Below are positions 8,640-14,060 of a DNA stretch of 22,754 nt, in pieces. The position numbers and the translations under genes are program-made. Position 1 is the first letter of the stretch. Each line of letters begins with the position of its first letter. Origin of the DNA: a virus. Where the stretch lies: IMG/VR virus record IMGVR_UViG_3300030333_003323, positions 1-22,754 of that record; one strand, 5' to 3'. A model generated the notes under the pieces. It saw only the letters and a list, made by a program, of their open reading frames with translations. It did no database searches and had not been told where the DNA came from.

Positions 8640-9502
8640 ATATTATTGGTTTGGGCAAGGCGGGCTGTGCCATCGCCGATTGTTTTGAGAACTACCCTCA
8701 GTATAACACTTATAAACTAGACGTTGGACTTAAGCGTACAAGCAGCACTTTCCCGATTGTGGAACGAGCAACGCACGAGGAGTATGACAAGGTAGAGCCC
8801 AAAATTAAAAAATTTGTTTCTGAGATGACCAGTTCTAAAAAAGCGGTCTTTGTCATGGGCGGCTCGGGCACAATCACTGGTGCTTCGTTGCGAATCCTTC
8901 AGCGTCTCCACGAGGCGCACGATGAGCTTCACGTTCTGTATATTAAGCCAGACCACACGCTCTTGAATGGCTTAGGGTTGCTACAGGACCGAGCTTGCTA
9001 TAGAGTGCTGCAAGAATATGCCCGCTCTGGTGTGTTCACGAGCATGTGCATTGTAAGCAACCCACACATGGAAGAGGTAATAGGGGAGGTGCCAGCAATT
9101 GGCTATTATGATAAGCTTAACGATTTGTTGGTGGGCGTGCTACACTGGATTAACATCTTTCAAAACACAGAGTCGGTTGTTAGTACGCATGGGCAGTTGG
9201 CAGACACAGCTAGACTATACACATTGGGTACACTCGATGTAGAGAGTGGTGAACAAAAATTATTTTTTCCTCTTAACAGCCCAACAGATAAGTGCTATTA
9301 TTATGGCATCAGTAAAGAAGACTTGGAAACAAATGGCAAGCTTTTCAAAGATGTTAAAAATAGGGTACGAGATTTCGCCTCGACAGATGAAGCGAACATT
9401 TCATATTCTATCCATTCGACTTCGTATGGAGACAATTTTTGCTACTTTACAGCGCACAGTTCAGAAATTCAAATTTTTCCAGAAAAAGTGCTTGACACTT
9501 GA
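8636..9502 (+). CDS. Divergent tubulin/FtsZ-like protein
   Basis: A 288-residue protein starting at GTG, overlapping the polymerase stop by 4 nt. The order of elements follows the tubulin/FtsZ fold. IIGLGKAGCAIAD (3-15) resembles the first glycine loop. FVMGGSGTITGAS (72-84) resembles the GGGTGTG signature loop but with two replacements. VLYIKPD (100-106) resembles the strand before the H6 helix. IVSNPHMEEV (139-148) resembles FtsZ IPNDxLLxV. LNDLLVGVLHWI (161-172) resembles helix H7. HGQLADTARLYTLG (185-198) resembles the T7 loop that completes the neighbour's GTPase site. Length is a little below an FtsZ core. If it polymerises, roles include positioning phage DNA in the cell (as PhuZ does) or interfering with host division. 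Assignment is by eye; a non-polymerising Rossmann-type GTP-binding protein remains possible. Confidence 0.6.
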   Translation: MNIIGLGKAGCAIADCFENYPQYNTYKLDVGLKRTSSTFPIVERATHEEYDKVEPKIKKFVSEMTSSKKAVFVMGGSGTITGASLRILQRLHEAHDELHVLYIKPDHTLLNGLGLLQDRACYRVLQEYARSGVFTSMCIVSNPHMEEVIGEVPAIGYYDKLNDLLVGVLHWINIFQNTESVVSTHGQLADTARLYTLGTLDVESGEQKLFFPLNSPTDKCYYYGISKEDLETNGKLFKDVKNRVRDFASTDEANISYSIHSTSYGDNFCYFTAHSSEIQIFPEKVLDT

Positions 9503-9520
9503 TGCACCCTGTGTTATATT
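9492..9520 (+). promoter_or_regulatory. Promoter of the histidine-rich gene
   Basis: TTGACA (9492-9497), 17-nt spacer, TATATT (9515-9520) with extended-10 TG (TGTTATATT). The -35 box lies in the last codons of the tubulin-like gene. Expected start of transcription is near 9527, about 34 nt before the start codon. Confidence 0.75.
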
Positions 9521-9560
9521 GTAAGTACAGAATAGAGAAAAGGTAGAGGAGGAGATAGAG

Positions 9561-9866
9561 ATGAGGATTTTAGCAACAACAGTAATGGCGCTTGGGCTGC
9601 TTTTCGCAGGCACACAAGACGCAGAGGCACACTCACCCCACACCCACAATCATGTGGGCGTAAGCATTTCGACAACAGGAATTCAGTGGGTCTGGGTTTC
9701 AGGATATTGGAGCGGTGGTCACTACCATTCAGGATACTGGCAGAGGGTTGGTTTTATTCACCCACGCCCAGCGGTCCACACACATCGTCACCATCGACGC
9801 ACCCGTGTGATTCGCACCACGCCAAGCCACCGTCACGGTCACTCACACCGTGGACACCGGCACTAA
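9561..9866 (+). CDS. Exported histidine-rich small protein
   Basis: A 101-residue protein with a strong ribosome binding site (GAGGAGGAG, 9546-9554) and its own promoter. Residues 1-23 are a signal peptide: MR, a hydrophobic core, then AEA before His24, a typical signal-peptidase I site. The mature 78 residues contain 17 His. In the middle, WVSGYWSGGHYHSGYW resembles WxxGxW-type repeats known from small bacterial envelope proteins. The tail from residue 73 on is Arg/His rich (many HRH and HTH pairs). Such composition suggests binding of Zn, Ni or Cu, or of anionic envelope polymers, in the periplasm. It is not a known phage protein to me and may be host-derived cargo. The stop codon overlaps the A-tract of the next promoter. 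Confidence 0.7.
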   Translation: MRILATTVMALGLLFAGTQDAEAHSPHTHNHVGVSISTTGIQWVWVSGYWSGGHYHSGYWQRVGFIHPRPAVHTHRHHRRTRVIRTTPSHRHGHSHRGHRH

Positions 9867-9891
9867 AAAAAATAAAAAAAGTACTTGACAA
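9864..9891 (+). repeat. 28-nt promoter repeat, copy 1 (A-tract plus -35)
   Basis: An exact 28-nt match to 18856-18883. It starts with the T of the upstream stop codon, runs through two A-tracts (8 and 7 A, separated by T) and ends with GTACTTGACAA. The A-tracts lie where an UP element would contact the RNA polymerase alpha subunit. Confidence 0.8.
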
Positions 9892-9913
9892 AGTTTCAAA
9901 ACGATGTTATATT
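9885..9913 (+). promoter_or_regulatory. Promoter with A-tract UP-like element, ahead of SH3-like and gp32 genes
   Basis: TTGACA (9885-9890), 17-nt spacer, TATATT (9908-9913), extended-10 TG present. The A-rich block 9864-9880 directly upstream should strengthen it. It probably drives the small SH3-like gene and the gp32-type SSB gene, whose product is needed in large amounts. Confidence 0.8.
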
Positions 9914-9951
9914 AGGCATACATTAACTCAAACAAGAAAGAGAGGACATTG

Positions 9952-10209
9952 GTGAGAACATACACTGGAACATTTGTAAAAAGCAACGGGGAGAACAGGA
10001 CGATGAATTTTGTTCGTCTGAATGACCTTCCCAAACAATTTCTCGACACAAACACCGCTGGCGGCGTTGGTCCAAAACTGTCAGAGGGTCAAGAAGTTGT
10101 ATGGGATTTGGAACGCAATGCGTTTCGAGTCTTTAACTGGACCACAACTGTGGGAGATGTGGCAGAGGAGACGATGCCTGATTCAACCATTCTCAATAGT
10201 GAGCAATAA
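9952..10209 (+). CDS. Small SH3/Sm-like (WYL_2-type) phage protein
   Basis: An 85-residue protein. A TTG at 9949 would be only 2 nt from the AGAGGA ribosome binding site (9941-9946); GTG 9952 has normal spacing and is chosen. The core VRTYTGTFVKSNGE, then RTMNFVRLNDLP, then GQEVVWDLERNAFRVFNW, reads as a small beta barrel. It resembles the WYL_2/Sm-like SH3-fold proteins that are common in phages and of unknown function. The C-terminal 20 residues are acidic. It lies directly upstream of the SSB gene, with a structured 69-nt gap between them. The family match is by recollection of its pattern and is moderate. Confidence 0.65.
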   Translation: MRTYTGTFVKSNGENRTMNFVRLNDLPKQFLDTNTAGGVGPKLSEGQEVVWDLERNAFRVFNWTTTVGDVAEETMPDSTILNSEQ

Positions 10210-10213
10210 CCAG

Positions 10214-10260
10214 ATGCTTGGGAAATTTGCCAAGCATACTTTAGGGTAATTAACCCAAAT
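10214..10260 (+). promoter_or_regulatory. Hairpin or possible pseudoknot in the SSB leader
   Basis: A perfect 8-bp stem (10214-10221 with 10230-10237) encloses GAAATTTG. Loop bases ATTTG (10225-10229) can pair with CAAAT (10256-10260), giving an H-type pseudoknot 65 to 19 nt before the SSB start. A smaller hairpin GGGT/ACCC (10244-10256) would compete. In T4, gene 32 mRNA has a leader pseudoknot, at about -67 to -40, used by gp32 to repress its own translation. Similarity of position is seen; function is inferred. Confidence 0.4.
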
Positions 10261-10278
10261 AACAAGGAGGAAAGTAAA

Positions 10279-11034
10279 ATGGGTATTGACATGAAGAAGA
10301 TGCGGGCTAAGCTCGCAGCAACACAAAATCGAGGAAGCGGACGAACTTCACAGTTCTGGCGTCCTCAAGACGGCGACCAGACCGTCCGTATCGTTCCGAC
10401 TGCGGATGGCGACCCCTTTAAGGAGTACTGGTTCCACTACAATCTCGGCAAGAACGCTGGGTTCCTGAGCCCGAAGAAGAACTTCGGCGAGGACGACCCG
10501 CTTGATTCGTTCGTCCGTCAACTCTTTAACGAGGGTACTGACGAGAGCATCAAGATGGCTAAGAATCTGATGGCTCGCCAACGGTTCTTTGCTCCGGTCA
10601 TCGTCCGTGGCGAGGAGAACAAGGGTGTTCGAGTCTGGGGATTTGGAAAGACTGTTTACGAGCAGCTTCTGAATCTGGTGCTTAATCCTGAGTACGGTGA
10701 TATCACCGACCCTGAGACTGGCACCGACCTTCAGCTAAACTATGGCAAGCCTGCTGGAGCAGCCTTCCCGCAGACCAAGCTGATGCCGTCTCGCCGAACT
10801 TCGGCAATCTGCCCTGACATTTCGCCAGAGCAGTGTGCAGAGCTTCTGGAAAGTGTTCCAGACTTCAACACACTCTTCGAGCGCAAGACGCCAGAAGATG
10901 TTCAGCGTATGCTGGATGAGTACCTTACCGACGATGAGTCGGCTGAGGAAATGTCCAGCGAGACGACTCAGTATGGTGGCAACACCACGTCGTCTAACAG
11001 CGTGGAGCAGGCATTCAACGACCTACTTTCATAA
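10279..11034 (+). CDS. gp32-type single-stranded DNA-binding protein
   Basis: A 251-residue protein, ATG 9 nt after a strong AAGGAGG. The N-terminus is basic (MKKMRAKLAATQNR), like the cooperativity region of T4 gp32. It is followed by FWRPQDGDQTVRIVPT, the pattern that opens the OB-fold core in this family. The core continues to about residue 195 (KEYWFHYN, RQRFFAPVIVR, VRVWGFGKTVYEQL). The C-terminal 45 residues are acidic and Ser/Thr rich, as in gp32, where the tail binds replication partners. I do not see the Cys/His zinc site of T4 gp32. The leader hairpin suggests autoregulation, and a structured repeat follows the stop. Confidence 0.8.
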   Translation: MGIDMKKMRAKLAATQNRGSGRTSQFWRPQDGDQTVRIVPTADGDPFKEYWFHYNLGKNAGFLSPKKNFGEDDPLDSFVRQLFNEGTDESIKMAKNLMARQRFFAPVIVRGEENKGVRVWGFGKTVYEQLLNLVLNPEYGDITDPETGTDLQLNYGKPAGAAFPQTKLMPSRRTSAICPDISPEQCAELLESVPDFNTLFERKTPEDVQRMLDEYLTDDESAEEMSSETTQYGGNTTSSNSVEQAFNDLLS

Positions 11035-11041
11035 GTCGTTA

Positions 11042-11075
11042 TCCGCAGGGGGGCACGGGACTACAGGTGCCCCAA
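11042..11075 (+). repeat. Intergenic structured hairpin element, copy 1
   Basis: Stem GGGGCAC (11050-11056) pairs with GTGCCCC (11067-11073) around a 10-nt loop GGGACTACAG. The 34 nt here are identical to 11605-11638. It lies 8 nt after the SSB stop and 30 nt before the FKBP start. No run of T follows directly (AACATTTT), so it is at best a weak terminator. Confidence 0.8.
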
Positions 11076-11104
11076 CATTTTAACTAAAAAGGAATTTTTA
11101 TATT

Positions 11105-11581
11105 ATGGCAAATGCAGTAAAGGTACAAACGGGACAAACTGTCAACGTACACTACACAGGAACTCTCTCTGACGGCACCGAGTTTGATAGCTCACACACC
11201 CGAGGAGAACCCCTTACTTTCGAACTTGGCTCTGGTCAGTTGATTGCTGGGTTTGATTCTGCTGTAACTGGGATGGCTGTTGGAGAAACCAAGCAGGTTA
11301 CTCTGGAGCCGAGTCAAGCTTACGGCGAACACAACCCAGAGCTTATCCAAGAAGTTGCAAAGGATGCATTCCCACCCGATTTTAATTTCGAGGTTGGTGG
11401 TGTTGTCCAAGGTCAAAACGCTTTGGGTCAGCCGGTTTTCGCAACGGTGCAGTCGATTGGTGACGAGGCTGTTAGTCTTGACATGAACCATCCGATGGCA
11501 GGAAAGACCCTGACGTTCGATATTGAGTTGGTCGGTGTGAACGAGGAAGAGAGCACTACGACTGACGCAACAGAAGAATAG
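11105..11581 (+). CDS. FKBP-type peptidyl-prolyl isomerase (SlyD/FkpB-like)
   Basis: A 158-residue protein. VHYTGTLSDGTEFDSS (15-30) is the FKBP opening; GQLIAGFDSAVTGMAVGE (44-61) holds the helix and active-site region. The segment that follows (YGEHNPELIQEV through GGVVQGQ) is the 'insert in flap' chaperone domain of the SlyD/FkpB group. The chain returns with MNHPMAGKTLTFDIELVGV to close the fold. It lacks the long His/Cys metal tail of SlyD; instead it ends in an acidic Thr/Glu tail. No signal peptide, so it acts in the cytoplasm, probably helping folding of phage proteins. It is flanked by two identical 34-nt hairpin repeats, which makes it look like an inserted accessory gene. Confidence 0.9.
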   Translation: MANAVKVQTGQTVNVHYTGTLSDGTEFDSSHTRGEPLTFELGSGQLIAGFDSAVTGMAVGETKQVTLEPSQAYGEHNPELIQEVAKDAFPPDFNFEVGGVVQGQNALGQPVFATVQSIGDEAVSLDMNHPMAGKTLTFDIELVGVNEEESTTTDATEE

Positions 11582-11604
11582 GTCTGCACAAATAAAGCGA
11601 CCTT

Positions 11605-11638
11605 TCCGCAGGGGGGCACGGGACTACAGGTGCCCCAA
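11605..11638 (+). repeat. Intergenic structured hairpin element, copy 2
   Basis: Identical over 34 nt to copy 1. Stem 11613-11619 pairs with 11630-11636; loop 11620-11629. It lies 24 nt after the FKBP stop and 30 nt before the first lipoprotein start. AAATTTATATT follows, again not a clear U-run. Confidence 0.8.
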
Positions 11639-11667
11639 ATTTATATTACACAAGGAGAGGAAGAAGA

Positions 11668-11913
11668 ATGAAGTATTATTTCATGCTAGCCGCCACTGCC
11701 GTATTCATGACATTCATGGTTGCGGGCTGTGACGATGAGAAGTCATCCGACACAAGTGCCGATACTGCTGTTGAAGCAGCAGACACGAGTGCTGAGACTG
11801 CTCCCAGCGATACTGCCGACAGCGACACTGGTGACAGTGACACTGGCGACAGCGACAGCGGCGATACTGCTGAAGTCGAAGATACTGGTTCTGATGCTGA
11901 AGTGTCGGATTAG
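11668..11913 (+). CDS. Small acidic lipoprotein 1
   Basis: An 81-residue protein, ribosome binding site AAGGAGAGG. Residues 1-20 are a lipoprotein signal; the lipobox is VAGC with Cys21. Asp occupies +2 and +3 after the Cys, which in Escherichia coli keeps lipoproteins in the inner membrane. The mature chain is nearly all Asp, Ser, Thr, Glu, Ala and Gly, including three DSDTG-type units, so it is disordered and strongly negative. Phage lipoproteins are known as outer spanins or superinfection blockers; neither can be shown here. Similar Asp/Thr-rich lipoprotein stalks are common in some deltaproteobacterial-type genomes, which may hint at the host. Confidence 0.75.
   Translation: MKYYFMLAATAVFMTFMVAGCDDEKSSDTSADTAVEAADTSAETAPSDTADSDTGDSDTGDSDSGDTAEVEDTGSDAEVSD
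11818..11862 (+). repeat. 15-nt tandem repeat, three copies (DSD[TS]G)
   Basis: Units 11818-11832, 11833-11847 and 11848-11862 each encode Asp-Ser-Asp-Thr/Ser-Gly with mostly synonymous or single-base differences. Such a repeat can change length by slippage. Confidence 0.8.
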
Positions 11914-11928
11914 TTTTACTATATGCCA

Positions 11929-11960
11929 CGGGGAGGCACAGGCTGAACAGGTGCCTCAAC
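11929..11960 (+). repeat. Intergenic structured hairpin element, copy 3 (diverged)
   Basis: Stem GAGGCAC (11933-11939) pairs with GTGCCTC (11951-11957); loop AGGCTGAACAG. Relative to copies 1 and 2, one G-C pair has become A-T on both sides of the stem (a compensatory change), while GGCAC, ACAG-GTGCC and the trailing CAA are kept. It lies between the two lipoprotein genes, 19 nt after the first stop. Confidence 0.75.
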
Positions 11961-11989
11961 TTTAACTCTTATCTGGAAGAAACAAACTT

Positions 11990-12385
11990 ATGAAAACCAC
12001 ATACCTAGCTGCATCACTCGCAGCTATTTTTTTGATTGGCTGTCCTAGCGGCGAAGAGCCAGAACCCCGAGCAGAAATTTCATCAGAATGTGCTCAAGCC
12101 TATGCAGTGTATATGGTGGATGCTGCTGGTAGCGAACACCGTGCATGTTCCGCTGCCGCCTTGGTACTAGCGAGTGACCCCGTTGAATGGGACCGCTATC
12201 ACCGTCAAGTGTGGGATAACCCTGCTGACGAGTTGGTGGAAGCTTGCGGTGGCAACAACAGCGACATTCGCTTGGAGTTACTGAGTGAGAGAGAGATTAT
12301 GCGCTTTCGTTGCATCGTTGGTTTTACATCCTTGCCCGACGATGTTTGCGAAGGTTACGACCCAACCCTTTGTCTAAACGATTAA
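11990..12385 (+). CDS. Cysteine-rich lipoprotein 2
   Basis: A 131-residue protein. Residues 1-17 are a lipoprotein signal with lipobox LIGC (Cys18). The mature part starts PSGEEPEPR, a short linker, followed by a small domain with six further Cys that could form three disulfides in the periplasm. I recognise no family. The ribosome binding site is weak (TGGAAG, about 10 nt away), so expression may be low or coupled. It follows hairpin copy 3 and precedes the recombinase gene by 17 nt. A cell-surface role such as blocking superinfection is a guess; an outer spanin is less likely because no inner spanin is adjacent. Confidence 0.7.
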   Translation: MKTTYLAASLAAIFLIGCPSGEEPEPRAEISSECAQAYAVYMVDAAGSEHRACSAAALVLASDPVEWDRYHRQVWDNPADELVEACGGNNSDIRLELLSEREIMRFRCIVGFTSLPDDVCEGYDPTLCLND

Positions 12386-12402
12386 AATAAAAGGAGAGCA
12401 GA

Positions 12403-13545
12403 ATGGCGAGAACAAAGAAAAATAATAATAAGGCTGGCAAGCTTTCCATCGCAGACATGAGAAAGCTTGTCAACAAAGCCGCAGGTCGTGAGGTTGCCTA
12501 TAATCTCACAGACGATAACCCAACACAAGTCAAAGAGTGGATTCCAACGGGCTCACGGTGGCTTGATAGTATTATTTGCAGAGGGCACCTCGCTGGCATT
12601 CCAGTCGGCAAGGTTAGTGAGATTGCAGGTCTTGAAGCGACTGGTAAATCCTTTTTGGCAGCACAAGCAGCATCCAATGCTCAGAAGATGGGGATTGATG
12701 TTGTTTATTTTGACGCAGAGTCTGCCATTGACCCAAGTTTCTTGGAAAAGGCTGGGTGCGATGTTGAGCGTGTACTATATGTGCAGGCAGAATCGGTTGA
12801 ATTTGTTCTCGAAACAATTGAGTCCCTTCTCGCCAGCGCCGAAAATAAAATTTTATTTATTTGGGACAGTCTTGCTCTGACTCCAAGTGTTACAGACATT
12901 GAGGGCGATTTCAATCCCCTGAGTTCCATGGCAGTTAAGCCTCGTATTCTCTCGAAGGGGATGGCAAAGTTGGTGCAGCCTATTGCTAACGCTGGCGCAA
13001 CACTTTTGGTACTCAATCAATTAAAAACAAATATCACAAGCAATGTGGCAGAAGCCATGACCACCCCTTATTTTACGCCGGGTGGAAAGGCGATGCACTA
13101 TACATATAGCTTGCGAATTTGGTTGACTGGGCGCAAAGCTAAAGCGTCATTTATCACAGACGACCGAGGCTATCGCATCGGCTCCGAGGTGAAGGTCAAA
13201 CTAGAGAAGTCTCGATTCGGAACGCAGGGTCGGCAGTGTGCATTTAAAATCCTTTGGGGAGATGCTGTCGGAGTGCAGGACGAAGAGAGTTGGCTTGAGG
13301 CTGTCAAGGGTTCTGAACACTTAACTAATAGCGGAGCGTGGTACACACTCCATTATGCCGATGGGACTTCGGAGAAGTTTCAATCTGCAAATTGGCTTGG
13401 TAAGCTTGAAAATGAGAAGTTCCGAGCACGAGTACTTGAACTGATGGACAATGAAATTATCCTTCGCTTCCAGAATCGTGAGGGGAATGCAAGCGACTAC
13501 TACGAAGTGGACCCGCAAGAAGGAGGTGAGGAAACTAACGCTTAA
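12403..13545 (+). CDS. uvsX: UvsX/RecA-type recombinase
   Basis: A 380-residue protein with AAAGGAGAG before ATG. The Walker A motif is GLEATGKS (76-83). The strand and acidic residue that follow (VYFDAES, Glu106) match the catalytic Glu of RecA. The Walker B strand is ILFIWDS (Asp155). NQLKTNI (near 206-212) matches the segment leading to the DNA-binding L2 loop. The protein forms filaments on single-stranded DNA and drives recombination-dependent replication, working with the SSB encoded upstream. The C-terminal 40 residues are acidic. It sits between RecA and T4 UvsX in character, so either label fits. A terminator follows the gene. Confidence 0.85.
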   Translation: MARTKKNNNKAGKLSIADMRKLVNKAAGREVAYNLTDDNPTQVKEWIPTGSRWLDSIICRGHLAGIPVGKVSEIAGLEATGKSFLAAQAASNAQKMGIDVVYFDAESAIDPSFLEKAGCDVERVLYVQAESVEFVLETIESLLASAENKILFIWDSLALTPSVTDIEGDFNPLSSMAVKPRILSKGMAKLVQPIANAGATLLVLNQLKTNITSNVAEAMTTPYFTPGGKAMHYTYSLRIWLTGRKAKASFITDDRGYRIGSEVKVKLEKSRFGTQGRQCAFKILWGDAVGVQDEESWLEAVKGSEHLTNSGAWYTLHYADGTSEKFQSANWLGKLENEKFRARVLELMDNEIILRFQNREGNASDYYEVDPQEGGEETNA

Positions 13546-13563
13546 AAAATAGTGTTTTTTTCC

Positions 13564-13592
13564 TTGACACCAGCCTCCCCTTGTGATACATT
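13564..13592 (+). promoter_or_regulatory. Promoter embedded in the uvsX terminator
   Basis: TTGACA (13564-13569), 17-nt spacer, TACATT (13587-13592), extended-10 TG. The left arm of the terminator stem forms most of the spacer, and the -10 box lies in the hairpin loop, so transcripts started here do not contain the full hairpin. Confidence 0.65.
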
Positions 13593-13620
13593 GTGTACAT
13601 CAAGGGGAGGCTTTTCTCTC
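13572..13620 (+). terminator. Terminator after uvsX
   Basis: A 12-bp perfect stem (13572-13583 with 13601-13612), 17-nt loop, then TTTCTCTC. It can form only in RNA reading through from uvsX. The U-run is short, so termination may be partial. As DNA it is also a perfect inverted repeat around a -10 box, which could be an operator. Confidence 0.65.
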
Positions 13621-13631
13621 CATAGCAAAAC

Positions 13632-14060
13632 ATGGGCTTAGAAGTGTGTAAAGAAGTTAGGTGCCTCAAGATGGCGGCACGAGCAGCAGAACAATCTGAA
13701 TACGAACAGTTCCGTCATGGCGCTGTTCTTATACGAGGCGGCTCAGTTTTAAACATTTCTTCAAATAGCAACAACCACACTTCATTTGGTCAGCGATTTC
13801 GCATTGACCCCGGCAGAGCCACACATCATGCCGAAACTGCCTGCGTGCTTGGGTTGGATAAATCAATCACTCGTGGGTCAACCCTTTATGTTGCTAGAAT
13901 TAATAAGCAGGGCGATTGGAAAATGAGCAAGCCTTGCTCGATGTGCCACGAGGTCATGAAGTTCGTGGGCGTCAAACGAGTTGTATACACAGTTGGACCC
14001 AATCAGTGGGACTCATATAAAATCTCGGAGGATATGGATGAAGAGGTTGTTGGTTATTGA
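13632..14060 (+). CDS. dCMP/cytidine deaminase-family enzyme
   Basis: A 142-residue protein with the zinc-deaminase signature: HAE (66-68) and PCSMC (101-105). His66, Cys102 and Cys105 bind zinc and Glu68 is the proton shuttle. A Trp-x-Met-Ser segment directly precedes the PCxxC. Most phage enzymes of this size convert dCMP to dUMP for dTTP synthesis, fitting the nearby RNR; action on a free base or nucleoside cannot be excluded. Start choice is uncertain: ATG 13632 is the first in frame, but the only good ribosome-binding sequence (AAGGGGAGG, 13602-13610) is 21 nt away. ATG 13671 would lose part of the first helix. Confidence 0.75.
   Translation: MGLEVCKEVRCLKMAARAAEQSEYEQFRHGAVLIRGGSVLNISSNSNNHTSFGQRFRIDPGRATHHAETACVLGLDKSITRGSTLYVARINKQGDWKMSKPCSMCHEVMKFVGVKRVVYTVGPNQWDSYKISEDMDEEVVGY

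Noticed and set aside
11042-11100. Simple intrinsic terminator after the SSB gene
   Set aside because: The stem is good but the following bases (AACATTTT) are a poor U-tract, and near-identical copies with a compensated pair recur, so it is reported as a structured repeat instead.
13981-14037. Upstream TTG extension of the exonuclease
   Set aside because: It would overlap the deaminase gene by 80 nt and add residues before the conserved N-terminus; ATG 14038 has GGAGG at normal spacing.
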